DNA of 37,141 bases, taken from Actinomycetes bacterium (GTDB lineage: Bacteria; Actinomycetota; Thermoleophilia; Gaiellales; Gaiellaceae). Position 1 is the stretch's first letter. Each line of letters starts with the position of its first letter. Shown here piece by piece: positions 25,898 through 34,255 of this stretch. The position numbers and the translations under genes are program-made. The notes below the pieces were generated by a model, which ran no database searches, was not told the origin of the DNA, and saw only the letters and a program-made list of their open reading frames with translations. The stretch spans positions 1-37,141 of the forward strand of contig JAPOVR010000061.1 of the NCBI GenBank assembly GCA_026708005.1, given 5' to 3'.

Positions 25898-26240
25898 GCC
25901 GCTGCCCGAGGAGGTACGGCGGGCCGCCGACCTGCTTGAGCGGCGGTGGCTCCTCTCGATTCTCTACGTCGCTCACACGGGGGCGGTGCGCTTCAACGAG
26001 TTCCGCTCCGCGCTTGGCACGATCCCACCCCGTACGCTCGCCGTGAGGCTCTCCGAGCTCGAGCAGGCCGGCGTGCTCGAGCGAACGGTCATTGACTCGC
26101 GCCCGCCCCGCGTCGAGTACGTGCTGACCGACGAGGGCAAGCGGCTCAGCTCGATGCTCCGAGCGCTGAGGACGTGGGCGCGCGGCCGCGAGCCGGCTCC
26201 AGCCGAGAGCCGAGCCGCGAGCGCCAGAGCGACGGGCTAG
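25875..26240 (+). CDS. HxlR-family winged-helix regulator overlapping lon
   Basis: This 121-residue winged-helix protein has the HxlR pattern: LLERRWLLSILYVAHTGAVR, FNEFRSALGTIPPRTLAVRL and RPPRVEYVLTDEGKRL. The C-terminal tail is an Ala/Arg/Pro-rich disordered region. It starts at an ATG inside the last codons of lon and has two N-terminal Cys (SRCRPCEP), a common sensor position. Co-transcription with lon suggests regulation of the lon operon or a stress response. The Cys pair in this start is the main evidence for choosing it over a later codon. Confidence 0.8.
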   Translation: MSRCRPCEPLPEEVRRAADLLERRWLLSILYVAHTGAVRFNEFRSALGTIPPRTLAVRLSELEQAGVLERTVIDSRPPRVEYVLTDEGKRLSSMLRALRTWARGREPAPAESRAASARATG

Positions 26241-26320
26241 GGCAGGCCCGCCTCCGACGAGAGCAGCCGCCGAGGGCCGAGCCGCGAGCGCTCAAGCGGC
26301 GAGCTAGGGCGGGCTCGGCC
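26211..26320. repeat. 67-base near-tandem repeat over the HxlR 3' end
   Basis: CGAGCCGCGAGCGC and the roughly 30 bases that follow, including GCTAGGGC with the gene's stop codon, recur at 26278 with about 80% identity. The second copy lies wholly after the stop. The rest of 26241-26764 is GC-rich and without a supportable gene. Confidence 0.55.
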
Positions 26321-26457
26321 TGCGCAGACAGGCCGAGCGCGACACGAAAGCCACGAACGTCGACGACGAGCGGCGGGCTGGGCGCGCCCAGCCCCCACAG
26401 AGGGCAACCCGCCCCCCGCTCACCACCCGGGGGAGGGTAGCCGAGAAACGCGCACGG

Positions 26458-26492
26458 CTTTCGCACGAACTGTCACAGAAGTGTCGCGAAAG
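26458..26492. terminator. Inverted repeat between convergent genes
   Basis: CTTTCGC and GCGAAAG pair across a 21-base loop, midway between the convergent HxlR and CBS-domain genes. The position fits a bidirectional terminator, but the long loop makes it weak. Confidence 0.25.
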
Positions 26493-26680
26493 CGCGTTGG
26501 TTCTGCTTGGTTTGCTCCCCTGGCCATGGGGCCTGCATGGGGTCCGCCGGAAGTCGAGGCCGCAGCGGCACCCAGCCCTGGGAGCAGGCCGCGGCTGCGC
26601 CCACCCCGCGCTGGAAGCCCCGCTCGCCGCGCGTGTCCCGACAGCCCAGGACGCAGGAACCGCGCCGGATCGTGCCCAGG

Positions 26681-26785
26681 GGCCGAGCCCTTAGGAGGGC
26701 GCCGCCCCCTCCCTCTCTTGAGGGCGAGGACGATCCACCGATCATAGTAGGTTGGGTCGAGCCCCTAGGAGGGCGCGACCCCCTT
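26681..26785. repeat. 74-base near-tandem repeat over the CBS-protein 3' end
   Basis: CGAGCCCTTAGGAGGGCGCC at 26684 and CGAGCCCCTAGGAGGGCGCG at 26758 differ at few positions. The second contains the stop of the CBS/DUF21 gene on the minus strand; the first is downstream of it. Confidence 0.55.
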
Positions 26786-28075
26786 GGCCAGCGGCTCGCC
26801 GCCAGGGCGCTCGAGGAACTCGACCTCGAGGCAGCCGATGCGAGGCCCATCGGTGTCGACGACCTCGAAGCGAACCCCATTCCAGTAGAGCTCATCGCCG
26901 GGCTCGGGAGCCCGACCGAGCTCGCCAAACACGAAGCCGGCGAGCGTATGGAAATCCTCCATGGGCACGTCTTGGGCAAACAGCTCATTGAAGTCGTCGA
27001 TCGGAAACGTCCCGTGGACGCGCACGGTGCACTCATCGATGCGCTCGACCGCCTCGTCGGGAAGGTCGTACTCGTCGTCGATCTCACCGACAATCTCCTC
27101 GAGCAGGTCCTCGAGCGTGACGATCCCCTCCGTGGAGCCGTACTCGTTGACCACGATCGCCATGTGCTGTTTCTCACGGCGAAACTCCGTGAGCATCGCC
27201 CCGAGATCCTTCGTCTCCGGCACCACGTAGGCGGGCCGGAGGATCTTCGCCACCTCCACGTTGTCGATGCCCAGCTCCCAGAACGCCGAGAAGAGATCCC
27301 GCACGTGCAAGACGCCGACGATCTCATCGAGCGTGTCGCAATACGCCGGATAGCGGGTGTAGGGCGAGTCGATCAACGTCGCCAGCGCGGCCGGCGCCGG
27401 CAGGTCCACCGAGAGGGCGACGACCTCCGGCCGGGGGACCATGACGTCGTGGACCTCCTTGTCGGCGAAGTCGAAGACCTTGTAGAGCATCTCCTCCTCG
27501 GCCTCCTCGATCACGCCGGTGTCCTCGGCCTCCTCGATCATGGTCTTGATGTCGTCCTCCGTGTGGACGAGGACGCCCGTTGGGGATGAGCGCACCCCGA
27601 TGAGCCGAAGCACGCCGTGCGCCGAGGCCTGCAACAGCCAGACGAGCGGGTAGGACGCCCGCGAGAGCCAGTCGATCGGAATGGCGACGACCACCGCGAT
27701 GGCCTCCGCCCGCTCGAGCGCGATCGCCTTCGGGATCAGCTCCCCGAACGTGACGCTGAGGTACGTCACGATCGCGAAGGCCAGGATGAACGCTAGCGAG
27801 ACCGAGAGGACCGGGTCGAAGAAGTGCCGGAGCAGGCCCTCGCCAATGGCGCCGAGGAGGATCCCGAGCGCAGTGATCCCGACCTGGACAGTGCTGATGA
27901 AGCGCACGGGCTGGTCCATCAGACGAAGCGCAACGGTGGCGCCCCTGCTCCCCGCCGCGGCGCGTTCGGTGAGGCGCGTGCGCCGAGCGGTGACGAGCGC
28001 GTACTCGGCGATCACGAAGAACCCGTTCCCCGCAACCAGCAAGAGAACGATGACGATCCTGAGTGTGTCGCTCAC
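26765..28075 (-). CDS. DUF21/CBS-pair membrane protein (CNNM/CorC, 'hemolysin' family)
   Basis: 436 residues: three to four transmembrane helices of DUF21 in residues 1-150 ([58 protein letters not shown]), then a CBS pair around 210-330 ([34 protein letters not shown]) and a C-terminal CorC/HlyC domain ([26 protein letters not shown]). Members are linked to magnesium or sodium transport. The old name hemolysin is a poor guide. Start GTG, length normal. It is convergent with HxlR and codirectional with the MBL gene. Confidence 0.93.
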   Translation of the reverse strand: MSDTLRIVIVLLLVAGNGFFVIAEYALVTARRTRLTERAAAGSRGATVALRLMDQPVRFISTVQVGITALGILLGAIGEGLLRHFFDPVLSVSLAFILAFAIVTYLSVTFGELIPKAIALERAEAIAVVVAIPIDWLSRASYPLVWLLQASAHGVLRLIGVRSSPTGVLVHTEDDIKTMIEEAEDTGVIEEAEEEMLYKVFDFADKEVHDVMVPRPEVVALSVDLPAPAALATLIDSPYTRYPAYCDTLDEIVGVLHVRDLFSAFWELGIDNVEVAKILRPAYVVPETKDLGAMLTEFRREKQHMAIVVNEYGSTEGIVTLEDLLEEIVGEIDDEYDLPDEAVERIDECTVRVHGTFPIDDFNELFAQDVPMEDFHTLAGFVFGELGRAPEPGDELYWNGVRFEVVDTDGPRIGCLEVEFLERPGGEPLAKGVAPS

Positions 28076-28157
28076 GCCCCGCGGGCCGGGGCGCAGGTAC
28101 TAGGAGGAAGGTCCGCGTCCAAGCTCGGGGCGGAGTATAACCCGACCCTCGGCGTCT

Positions 28158-29132
28158 TCAGAGGCGGGCACGAGCGCGAGAGCGCGGTCGCCAGACAACG
28201 AAACCGTCAAGGTCGGCGCGCTCGACACGCTCGTCGTGCTCGAGGCGCACGAGGTGGGACAGCGTCTCGGCGACCGCGAAGCGCCGTCCGTGCGGCGAGA
28301 GCTCGGTCCCGAACAGCGTGAGCGAGATCTCGTAGGCCGACTTCTCGCCGGCACCGAGCGCCGAGATCGTCGCGAGCAACCGCTGGCCGTGGTGGTCGAT
28401 GATCGCCTGAGCCCGGGCGGCCGGGTCGAGGATCGTGTCGTAGTGGCCGGGGAAGGCCGCTGTCGGAGCAAGTGCGACGATCTTCCTCAGCGAGTTGAGG
28501 TAATCGCCGAGCGGATCCGGCCGGCTCTCCCGGTGGTAGCCGACGTTGGGCGTGATCGTGGCGAGCACGTGATCGCCAACCAGCATGCGCAGCGTGCGGG
28601 TGCCATAGAGTGCGAGATGGCCGTCGGCGTGACCGGGGACATGGATGATCTCCCAGGCCTCGCCGGCCGCGTCGATCCGGTCGCCGACGCCGATTCGGCC
28701 GGGCGAGGGCGGCCAGTGAACGTGAGCCCTGATGCGGGCGCCCTCGACGACGACCGCATCGCTCAGCGCCTCAGGCACGCCGTGGCGCCGATACCAGGCC
28801 GCGAGCGTGTCCAGCCAGCCCGGATCACCCCACACGCGACGGGTGACCGCCCGGTCGAGGTCGCCCTGGTAGACCGGCACGCCGCAGAGCTCGGCCAAGA
28901 GCGCGCTCGCGCCGAGGTGATCGGGGTGGAAGTGCGTCACGAGAATCCGCTCGATCGGCGCGTCAAGCTCCTTGACCACGATCTCCCACCGGCGCATCGT
29001 CTCGGGCGACCCGAAACCGGTGTCGATGACAATCCAGCCTTCCGGCGTGCGCAGCAGGTGTACGTTCACGTGGTCGAGCTCCCACGGCAGGGCAAAGGTC
29101 AGCCGCATGATGCCCTCACAGACCTCGCGCAC
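28158..29132 (-). CDS. Metallo-beta-lactamase-fold hydrolase
   Basis: This protein of about 324 residues has the MBL metal motif THFHPDHLG, an earlier VIDTGFG, VPGHADGHLALYG, LVGDHVLATITPNVG and AAFPGHYDTI, the order expected of the fold. A C-terminal helical region (YEISLTLFGTELSPHGRRFA) resembles the winged-helix tail of the LACTB2/MBLAC type. It probably hydrolyses a thioester or a related ester, substrate unknown. I chose the GTG at 29132 because family members start VREV-x-G-x-x-RLT; the ATG at 29108 is possible. It is divergent from the radical SAM gene across 123 bases. Confidence 0.88.
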   Translation of the reverse strand: MREVCEGIMRLTFALPWELDHVNVHLLRTPEGWIVIDTGFGSPETMRRWEIVVKELDAPIERILVTHFHPDHLGASALLAELCGVPVYQGDLDRAVTRRVWGDPGWLDTLAAWYRRHGVPEALSDAVVVEGARIRAHVHWPPSPGRIGVGDRIDAAGEAWEIIHVPGHADGHLALYGTRTLRMLVGDHVLATITPNVGYHRESRPDPLGDYLNSLRKIVALAPTAAFPGHYDTILDPAARAQAIIDHHGQRLLATISALGAGEKSAYEISLTLFGTELSPHGRRFAVAETLSHLVRLEHDERVERADLDGFVVWRPRSRARARL

Positions 29133-29225
29133 CACGTCACGGTAGATGATCGGGCATGCGCGGTCGGGGCATACGGTAGCTCGCAGGGGCAATGCCGCAG
29201 TCGGACGCGACCGCGTCCAGCACAT

Positions 29226-29253
29226 CTCAATCGAACATATGTTCTATATTGAG
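29226..29253 (+). promoter_or_regulatory. LexA (SOS) box before the radical SAM gene
   Basis: GAACATATGTTC at 29233-29244 is a perfect match to GAAC-N4-GTTC, the LexA box of Bacillus and actinobacteria (CGAACnnnnGTTCG, here with T last). Flanking CTCAAT (29226-29231) and ATTGAG (29248-29253) extend the symmetry. A TATATT box (29245-29250) overlaps it and lies 5 bases before the ATG, so LexA binding would block a leaderless promoter. Confidence 0.75.
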
Positions 29254-29255
29254 GC

Positions 29256-30197
29256 ATGGCTCGCTCCCAGCTGCTCGAGCAGACGTGCAAGAGCGCGCTC
29301 AACCGCGTTCCCCACCAGAGCCGCCTCTCGTTTCGCTGGACGGTCAACCCCTACCGGGGGTGCTCACACAGCTGCCACTACTGCTTCGCTCGGGCCTACC
29401 ACACGTACCTCGACCTCGGCGTCGGCGAGGACTTCTCGACGAAGATCATCGTCAAGACGAACGTCGCCGAGATGCTGCGGCGCGAGCTGGCGGCCCCGCG
29501 CTGGACGGGCGAGACAGTCGCGATGGGCACCGCCACCGACCCCTACCAACACTGCGAGGGCAGGTACCGGCTCACCCGGAAGGTGCTACAGGCGCTTGTC
29601 GACTTCGAGAATCCGCTCTCGCTGCTGACCAAATCGACGCTCGTCTACCGCGACCTCGACCTCTTCGCCGAGCTCGACCGCAGAACCTCGGTATCGCTCG
29701 GGATGAGCGTCGGCACGCTGAACGAGAGCGTGCGGCGCCTGATCGAGCCCGGCACTCCGCCCGGTCGAAAGCGGGTCGAGATCCTGTCGCGCTTCGCGCA
29801 AGCCGGCCTCTCGACGAGCGTGCTGATCGCACCGATCATGCCGGGCCTGACCGACGCGGAGGATGAGCTCGAACCGCTCGTGGCCGCATGCGCAGCAGCC
29901 GGCATCCGCGCGGTCTCCGGCGTCGTCCTTCACATCCGGCCCGCCATCCGACCCCACTTCTTCCCGTGGCTCAAGCGCACCTACCCACAGCTCGATCCCC
30001 TCTACACGAAGCTGTACGCATCCCGCAGCTACGCTCCGCGCAGCTATCAGGAGCAGATCGCGGCGCGGCTCCAGATGCTCCGGCAGCGGCACGGGATCGA
30101 GCTCATAGCCAGCCGCCTCGGCAACCGTGTGCACACGGCGGGTGCACGCAAGGAGCTCCCGCGGCCCGGCACGCAGCTGACGCTGCTCCAGGCCTGA
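29256..30197 (+). CDS. Radical SAM protein, Rv2578c/SplB-like
   Basis: 313 residues with the radical SAM cluster CSHSCHYC (CxxxCxxC) in VNPYRGCSHSCHYCFARAYH, a GTATDPYQHCEGRYRLTR segment, and a C terminus with RPHFFPWLKRTYPQLDPLY. This matches the COG1533 group that includes spore photoproduct lyase relatives and Rv2578c. The exact reaction of this subgroup is not known to me. The LexA box directly upstream suggests DNA repair or damage response, which fits an SplB-like role. ATG start with no ribosome site but a promoter box 5 bases away. Confidence 0.9.
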   Translation: MARSQLLEQTCKSALNRVPHQSRLSFRWTVNPYRGCSHSCHYCFARAYHTYLDLGVGEDFSTKIIVKTNVAEMLRRELAAPRWTGETVAMGTATDPYQHCEGRYRLTRKVLQALVDFENPLSLLTKSTLVYRDLDLFAELDRRTSVSLGMSVGTLNESVRRLIEPGTPPGRKRVEILSRFAQAGLSTSVLIAPIMPGLTDAEDELEPLVAACAAAGIRAVSGVVLHIRPAIRPHFFPWLKRTYPQLDPLYTKLYASRSYAPRSYQEQIAARLQMLRQRHGIELIASRLGNRVHTAGARKELPRPGTQLTLLQA

Positions 30198-30254
30198 GAC
30201 ACGGCGCGGCCGACGCAGGGCCGCGCGCGAGCAGGAGCGCGACGCCTAAGCGCG

Positions 30255-30260
30255 TACACT
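30255..30260 (+). promoter_or_regulatory. Putative -10 box of the aldolase gene
   Basis: TACACT lies 7 bases before an in-frame TTG (30268) and 37 bases before the ATG I chose. It could support either a leaderless TTG start or a short leader with GGGAG before the ATG. Confidence 0.35.
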
Positions 30261-30297
30261 GAGAGCATTGTACCCTGCCTATGGGAGCAGCCCTCGG

Positions 30298-31380
30298 ATG
30301 AGCGATCAGCACACCTACGCCTACTTTGGGGCCTCCCCCTCCCCCCGGCTCGAGCGGTTCGCTGCCGAGCTTGGCGCAGCGCTCGAGCGAGCTGGCTTCG
30401 CCCGGGACGACAGCACGGAGCGCGCGCAGCTCGTCCTCAATCTCATCGATCCCGACGAGCCAAGACCGTTCCGGCGCCACTCGCGCGGAACCTTCGCGGC
30501 TGCGATCCACGAGCTCCCCGCCGTCCCCGACGACATCCTCAAGCTGAACTACCCGCTGCTCGTCCGGGCGCTCGCAAACCAGGTGCTCTGCTACGTGCCC
30601 GACCAGGGCGTGTGGTTCACGACACCCGAGCGGGGGCACTACTCAGAGCTCGCCGTGAACGGGGAGCGCGCGCTCGCCGAGAAGGTGATCGAGCGCCTCG
30701 TTCCGCTCGCGACCGCCCGCCTCGTGATCGACAACGAGTACCGGAGGGATCTCGAAGAGGAGCTATGGGGGGGCGACGAGATCTCCAACGATGTTGCAAC
30801 GGCGGGCGAGCGGCTCGGCGAGCTGGCGCTCCTGCCTGCTCCCTTCCCCGTCGAGGAGCTGCTCGACGAGCGCGACCTGCGGCAGGTCAGGCTGCTCTAT
30901 GGGATCGGCGGCCTCTCGTACGGCAACCTCTCGGCGCGCAAGGACGAGCAGCGCTTCTGGATGAGCGCGAGCGGCATCGACAAGTCGAAGCTCAAGACGG
31001 TCGGGCGTGACATCCTCCTAGTGTCCAACTACGACGCCGTCAACGGGCAGATCGTGCTGAGTGTTCCGCCGAACCTCGAGCCCCGGCGCGTCTCGGTCGA
31101 TGCGATCGAGCACTGGATGATCTACCAGGAGCATCCGGACGTCAGGGCGATCCTCCACGTGCACTGCTGGATGGAGGGCATCACGGCGACCGATATCAAC
31201 TACCCGTGCGGAACCGAGGAGCTGGCGCGGAGCGTCACCGACTTGGTCGCTGCGGCCGACGACCCCGCCCACACGGTTATCGGGCTGCGCAACCACGGAA
31301 TCACCGCGACGGGCGAGAGCCTCTCGGAGATCCTCGACCGCATCGAGCCGAGCATCCTCCGCCAGGTCCCAATGTCGTAG
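30298..31380 (+). CDS. Class II aldolase/adducin-family protein with N-terminal extension
   Basis: 360 residues. The C-terminal half is a class II aldolase/adducin domain: GIGGLSYGNLSARKD (the GNxSxR phosphate-binding type segment), WMSASGIDKSKL, HVHCW (metal His pair) and IGLRNHGITATGE (third His). The N-terminal 180 residues (starting YAYFGASPSPRLERF) have no recognised domain. Enzymes of this fold include fuculose-phosphate aldolases and decarboxylases. It starts a plus-strand catabolic block with the PF04199 hydrolase and hydantoinase subunits. Start ATG at 30298 with GGGAG about 10 bases upstream; TTG at 30268 is the alternative. Confidence 0.85.
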   Translation: MSDQHTYAYFGASPSPRLERFAAELGAALERAGFARDDSTERAQLVLNLIDPDEPRPFRRHSRGTFAAAIHELPAVPDDILKLNYPLLVRALANQVLCYVPDQGVWFTTPERGHYSELAVNGERALAEKVIERLVPLATARLVIDNEYRRDLEEELWGGDEISNDVATAGERLGELALLPAPFPVEELLDERDLRQVRLLYGIGGLSYGNLSARKDEQRFWMSASGIDKSKLKTVGRDILLVSNYDAVNGQIVLSVPPNLEPRRVSVDAIEHWMIYQEHPDVRAILHVHCWMEGITATDINYPCGTEELARSVTDLVAAADDPAHTVIGLRNHGITATGESLSEILDRIEPSILRQVPMS

Positions 31381-31474
31381 CGGGCGCGACGCCGACGCGC
31401 GGGGGTGCGCTGCACGCCACCCACCCACAGCCTCCAACGCCAGCTAGTGTCCCGCCACCCGAGCAGGAGGACCG

Positions 31475-32164
31475 ATGGCACGAAGGATCATCGATCTCAG
31501 CCAGCCGCTGGGCGGCGAGTCACAGCTGCACCCGTTCTTCCCGACCGTCCAGATCCAACGGCACATCACCCACTCCGACGCCCCGCCCGGACGACCGTCG
31601 TTCGCGGCCGAGATGATCATCACGAGCAACCACGCGGCGACGCATGTCGATGCCTTCTCGCACTACGACCCCAGCGAGGACGCGCCGCTGATCGCAGACA
31701 TGCCGCTCGACACGTTCTGCGGCGATGCGATCGCCATCGACGTTCGCGAGTATCCGAAGGCCCACGAGGTCACGCCCGATGAGATCGAGAAGGCGCTTGC
31801 CGACGGCGGGCTTGATCTCCGCCCCGGTGACATCCTGCTCTTCTGCACCGACCACTACAACTGCACCGCCGGCACGCCAGCCTTCCTCGACGGGTTCTCC
31901 GGCGTTGCGCCCGAGAGCGTCGCCTGGATGAAGGAGCACGGCGTGAAGATCTTCGGGGTCGAGACGATCAGCCCCGACATCGTCTACGAGAACGACGACT
32001 ATAAGACGCACGCTGCCTGTGCAGAGCACCGGATCACCCACTACGAGAACCTCAACAACCTCAAGGAGGTCGTCAACAGGCGGTTCGACTTCTTCGGGTT
32101 CCCGCTGAAGCTCGTACCGGCCGCTGGCTCACCGATCCGCGCCGTCGGGATCCTCGACGACTGA
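31475..32164 (+). CDS. Cyclase-family (PF04199) metal-dependent hydrolase, kynurenine formamidase-like
   Basis: This 229-residue protein has the cyclase/formamidase signature, here HAATHVDAFSHYDPSED (metal His and Asp), an opening IDLSQPLGGESQLHPF and an ending FFGFPLKLVPAAGSPIRAVG. Members hydrolyse cyclic or formyl amides (isatin, N-formylkynurenine, and others). A clear AGGAGG lies 4 bases before the ATG. Placement between a class II aldolase and hydantoinase A/B fits a nitrogen heterocycle or lactam degradation pathway; the exact substrate is not shown. Confidence 0.87.
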   Translation: MARRIIDLSQPLGGESQLHPFFPTVQIQRHITHSDAPPGRPSFAAEMIITSNHAATHVDAFSHYDPSEDAPLIADMPLDTFCGDAIAIDVREYPKAHEVTPDEIEKALADGGLDLRPGDILLFCTDHYNCTAGTPAFLDGFSGVAPESVAWMKEHGVKIFGVETISPDIVYENDDYKTHAACAEHRITHYENLNNLKEVVNRRFDFFGFPLKLVPAAGSPIRAVGILDD

Positions 32165-32184
32165 GCCATCGGCCGACTCGCCCG

Positions 32185-34252
32185 ATGGCCTCGAACAACC
32201 GAGGGCGGCGGTTCGCCGTCGCCGTCGACATCGGAGGGACCTTCACTGACCTCGTCGCCGTCGATGCCGCCCATGACGAGCTCGTTCTCGCGAAGCGCCC
32301 GTCCGTTCCCGACGACTTCCTGCGAGGGGTCGAGGCGGTGCTGACAGCGCTCCAGGGCGGCGCCATCGGCAGTTCCGCCACGGCACGACCGTAGGGACGA
32401 ACGCCATCATCCAACGGAGCGGTGCCTGCACCGGCCTGATCACGACGGCCGGCTTTCGTGACGTCCTGCTGGCCGCGCGGGCAAGCCGGCCCGACCTCTA
32501 TGACTCCGACTGGGATCCGCCTCCGCCGCTCGTCCCGCGCTCGGCGATTTTCACCGTGGAGAAGCGTATGGACTACCGGGGCGAGGTGGTGACCCCCTGG
32601 CCGAGGACGAGGTCAGGGAGGCCGCACGCGCCCTCGGCGCACGAGGCGTGCAGGCGTTGGCGATCTGCTTCATCAACTCGTTCGTCAACCCTGACCACGA
32701 GCGGCGTGCGCTCGCGATCGTGCGCGAGGAGCTGCCCGGCGTTTACAGCTGCGCGAGCAGCGCGATCGTTCCCGAGATCAGGGAGTTCGAGCGCACGAGC
32801 ACGACCGTCGTCAACGCCTACCTCGGGTCGCTGCTGGCGACCTACCTCGCCCGGCTCGACGAGATCCTCTCCGGCCACGCCCTCCAGGGTGGCATGCTGG
32901 TCACGCACTCGGGCGGGAGGCTGATGAGCGCACAGGCGGCAAGCGGCGCGCCTGCGCGCGTGTGCCAGTCGGGGCCGGCCGCCGGCGTCATGGGTGGCCT
33001 TGCCGTCGCGCGCCGCCTCGGCCGGGACAACGTCATCACCCTCGACATGGGGGGAACGAGCGCCGACATCTCGGTCGTTATCGACGGCGCGCCGCTCCTG
33101 CGCCCCGAGTGGAACGCGGAGTTCAACATTCCGATCACGTTCCCGTCGGTTGACGTCGTGACGATCGGCGCAGGAGGCGGAACCATCGCCTGGATCGACT
33201 CGGCCGGCACGCCGCACAGCGGCCCCCAGAGCGCGGGGGCCGATCTCGGGCCAGCCTGCTACCGGCTCGGCGGCGAGGAGCCCACGAACACCGACGCCAA
33301 CGTCGTCCTCAACCGTCTGCGCGCCGAGGCGTTCCTGGGAGGCGATCGGGAGATCGCGCTCAGCCCCGACGCTGCCTGCGCGGCGATCGAGCGGCACATC
33401 GCGGCGCGCCTGGGCTGCTCGACGACCGACGCGGCAGCCGCCGTGCTGCGGCTCGCCAACGCCTCGATGATCAACGCGGTCCGGCTGATGACCGTGCAGC
33501 GCGGGCTCGATCCACGAGACTTCTCGCTCATCGCGTTCGGCGGAGCAGGAACGCTGCATGCGGCCGACCTCGCGCTCGAGATGGGGATCCCCGAGATCGT
33601 GGTTCCAACCTATCCGGACCTCGTGTCCGCCATGGGCGCCCTGCAGATCGACCTTCGGCAGGACTTCGTGCGCTCCGTCTTCCAGACGGCAGCTCGCTAC
33701 GACGCCCACGCGGTGCAGCGCGCGACCGACGAGCTGCACGAGGAGATGGCCGCCGCGTGCGAGCGCGAGCCCGCGGCCGAATGTGCTGTCGAGTGGCACG
33801 CCGACTGCCGCTATTACGGCCAGGTCTCGAGCTATCTGACGATCCCGCTCGAGTCCCATGATCCCGCCTCGCTCCTCGACGAGCTGACCCCGCGCTTCCA
33901 CGCCGGCCGCGAGCGGGAGTTCAGCTACGCGCTGTCACGGGACGTCGCGGACGTCGAGCTCGCCAACCTGCGGGCAGCACTGCTCGGCCAGATGCCGCCG
34001 ATCGCGCTGCCGGCCAGGCCGACCGCGCACGCCGGGCCGCGCCGAGCCGTCGAGCCCACGTACTGCTTCGAGCATCAGAGCTTCGCCGAGACCGAGTTCG
34101 TCGACCGCGGCTCACTGGCAAGGGACGAGACCGTCGAAGGGCCTGCCGTGATCGAGAAGTGGGACTCGACGACCGTCGTCCCGCCGGGCGCTCGCACCAG
34201 CGTCGTCGGCGACGGGGAGATCGTGATCCAGCTCGCCACAGGAAGGGGCTAG
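32185..34252 (+). pseudogene. Hydantoinase/oxoprolinase subunit A (HyuA) with two frameshifts
   Basis: About 689 residues when spliced by eye. The N-terminal actin-like part opens VAVDIGGTFTDLVAVD (ATP-binding), then a first frameshift near 32370 moves to FRHGTTVGTNAIIQRSGA, and a second near 32600, in a run of C, moves to LAEDEVREAARALGARGVQA. From 32648 the rest is open for 534 residues, with LVTHSGGRLMSA, NVITLDMGGTSADIS and TIGAGGGTIAWIDSAG, the second ATPase motif set. Such subunits, with HyuB, hydrolyse or carboxylate hydantoin- or oxoproline-like rings at the cost of ATP. The remaining motifs are intact, so sequencing error is quite possible. Confidence 0.85.
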
Positions 34253-34255
34253 CGA

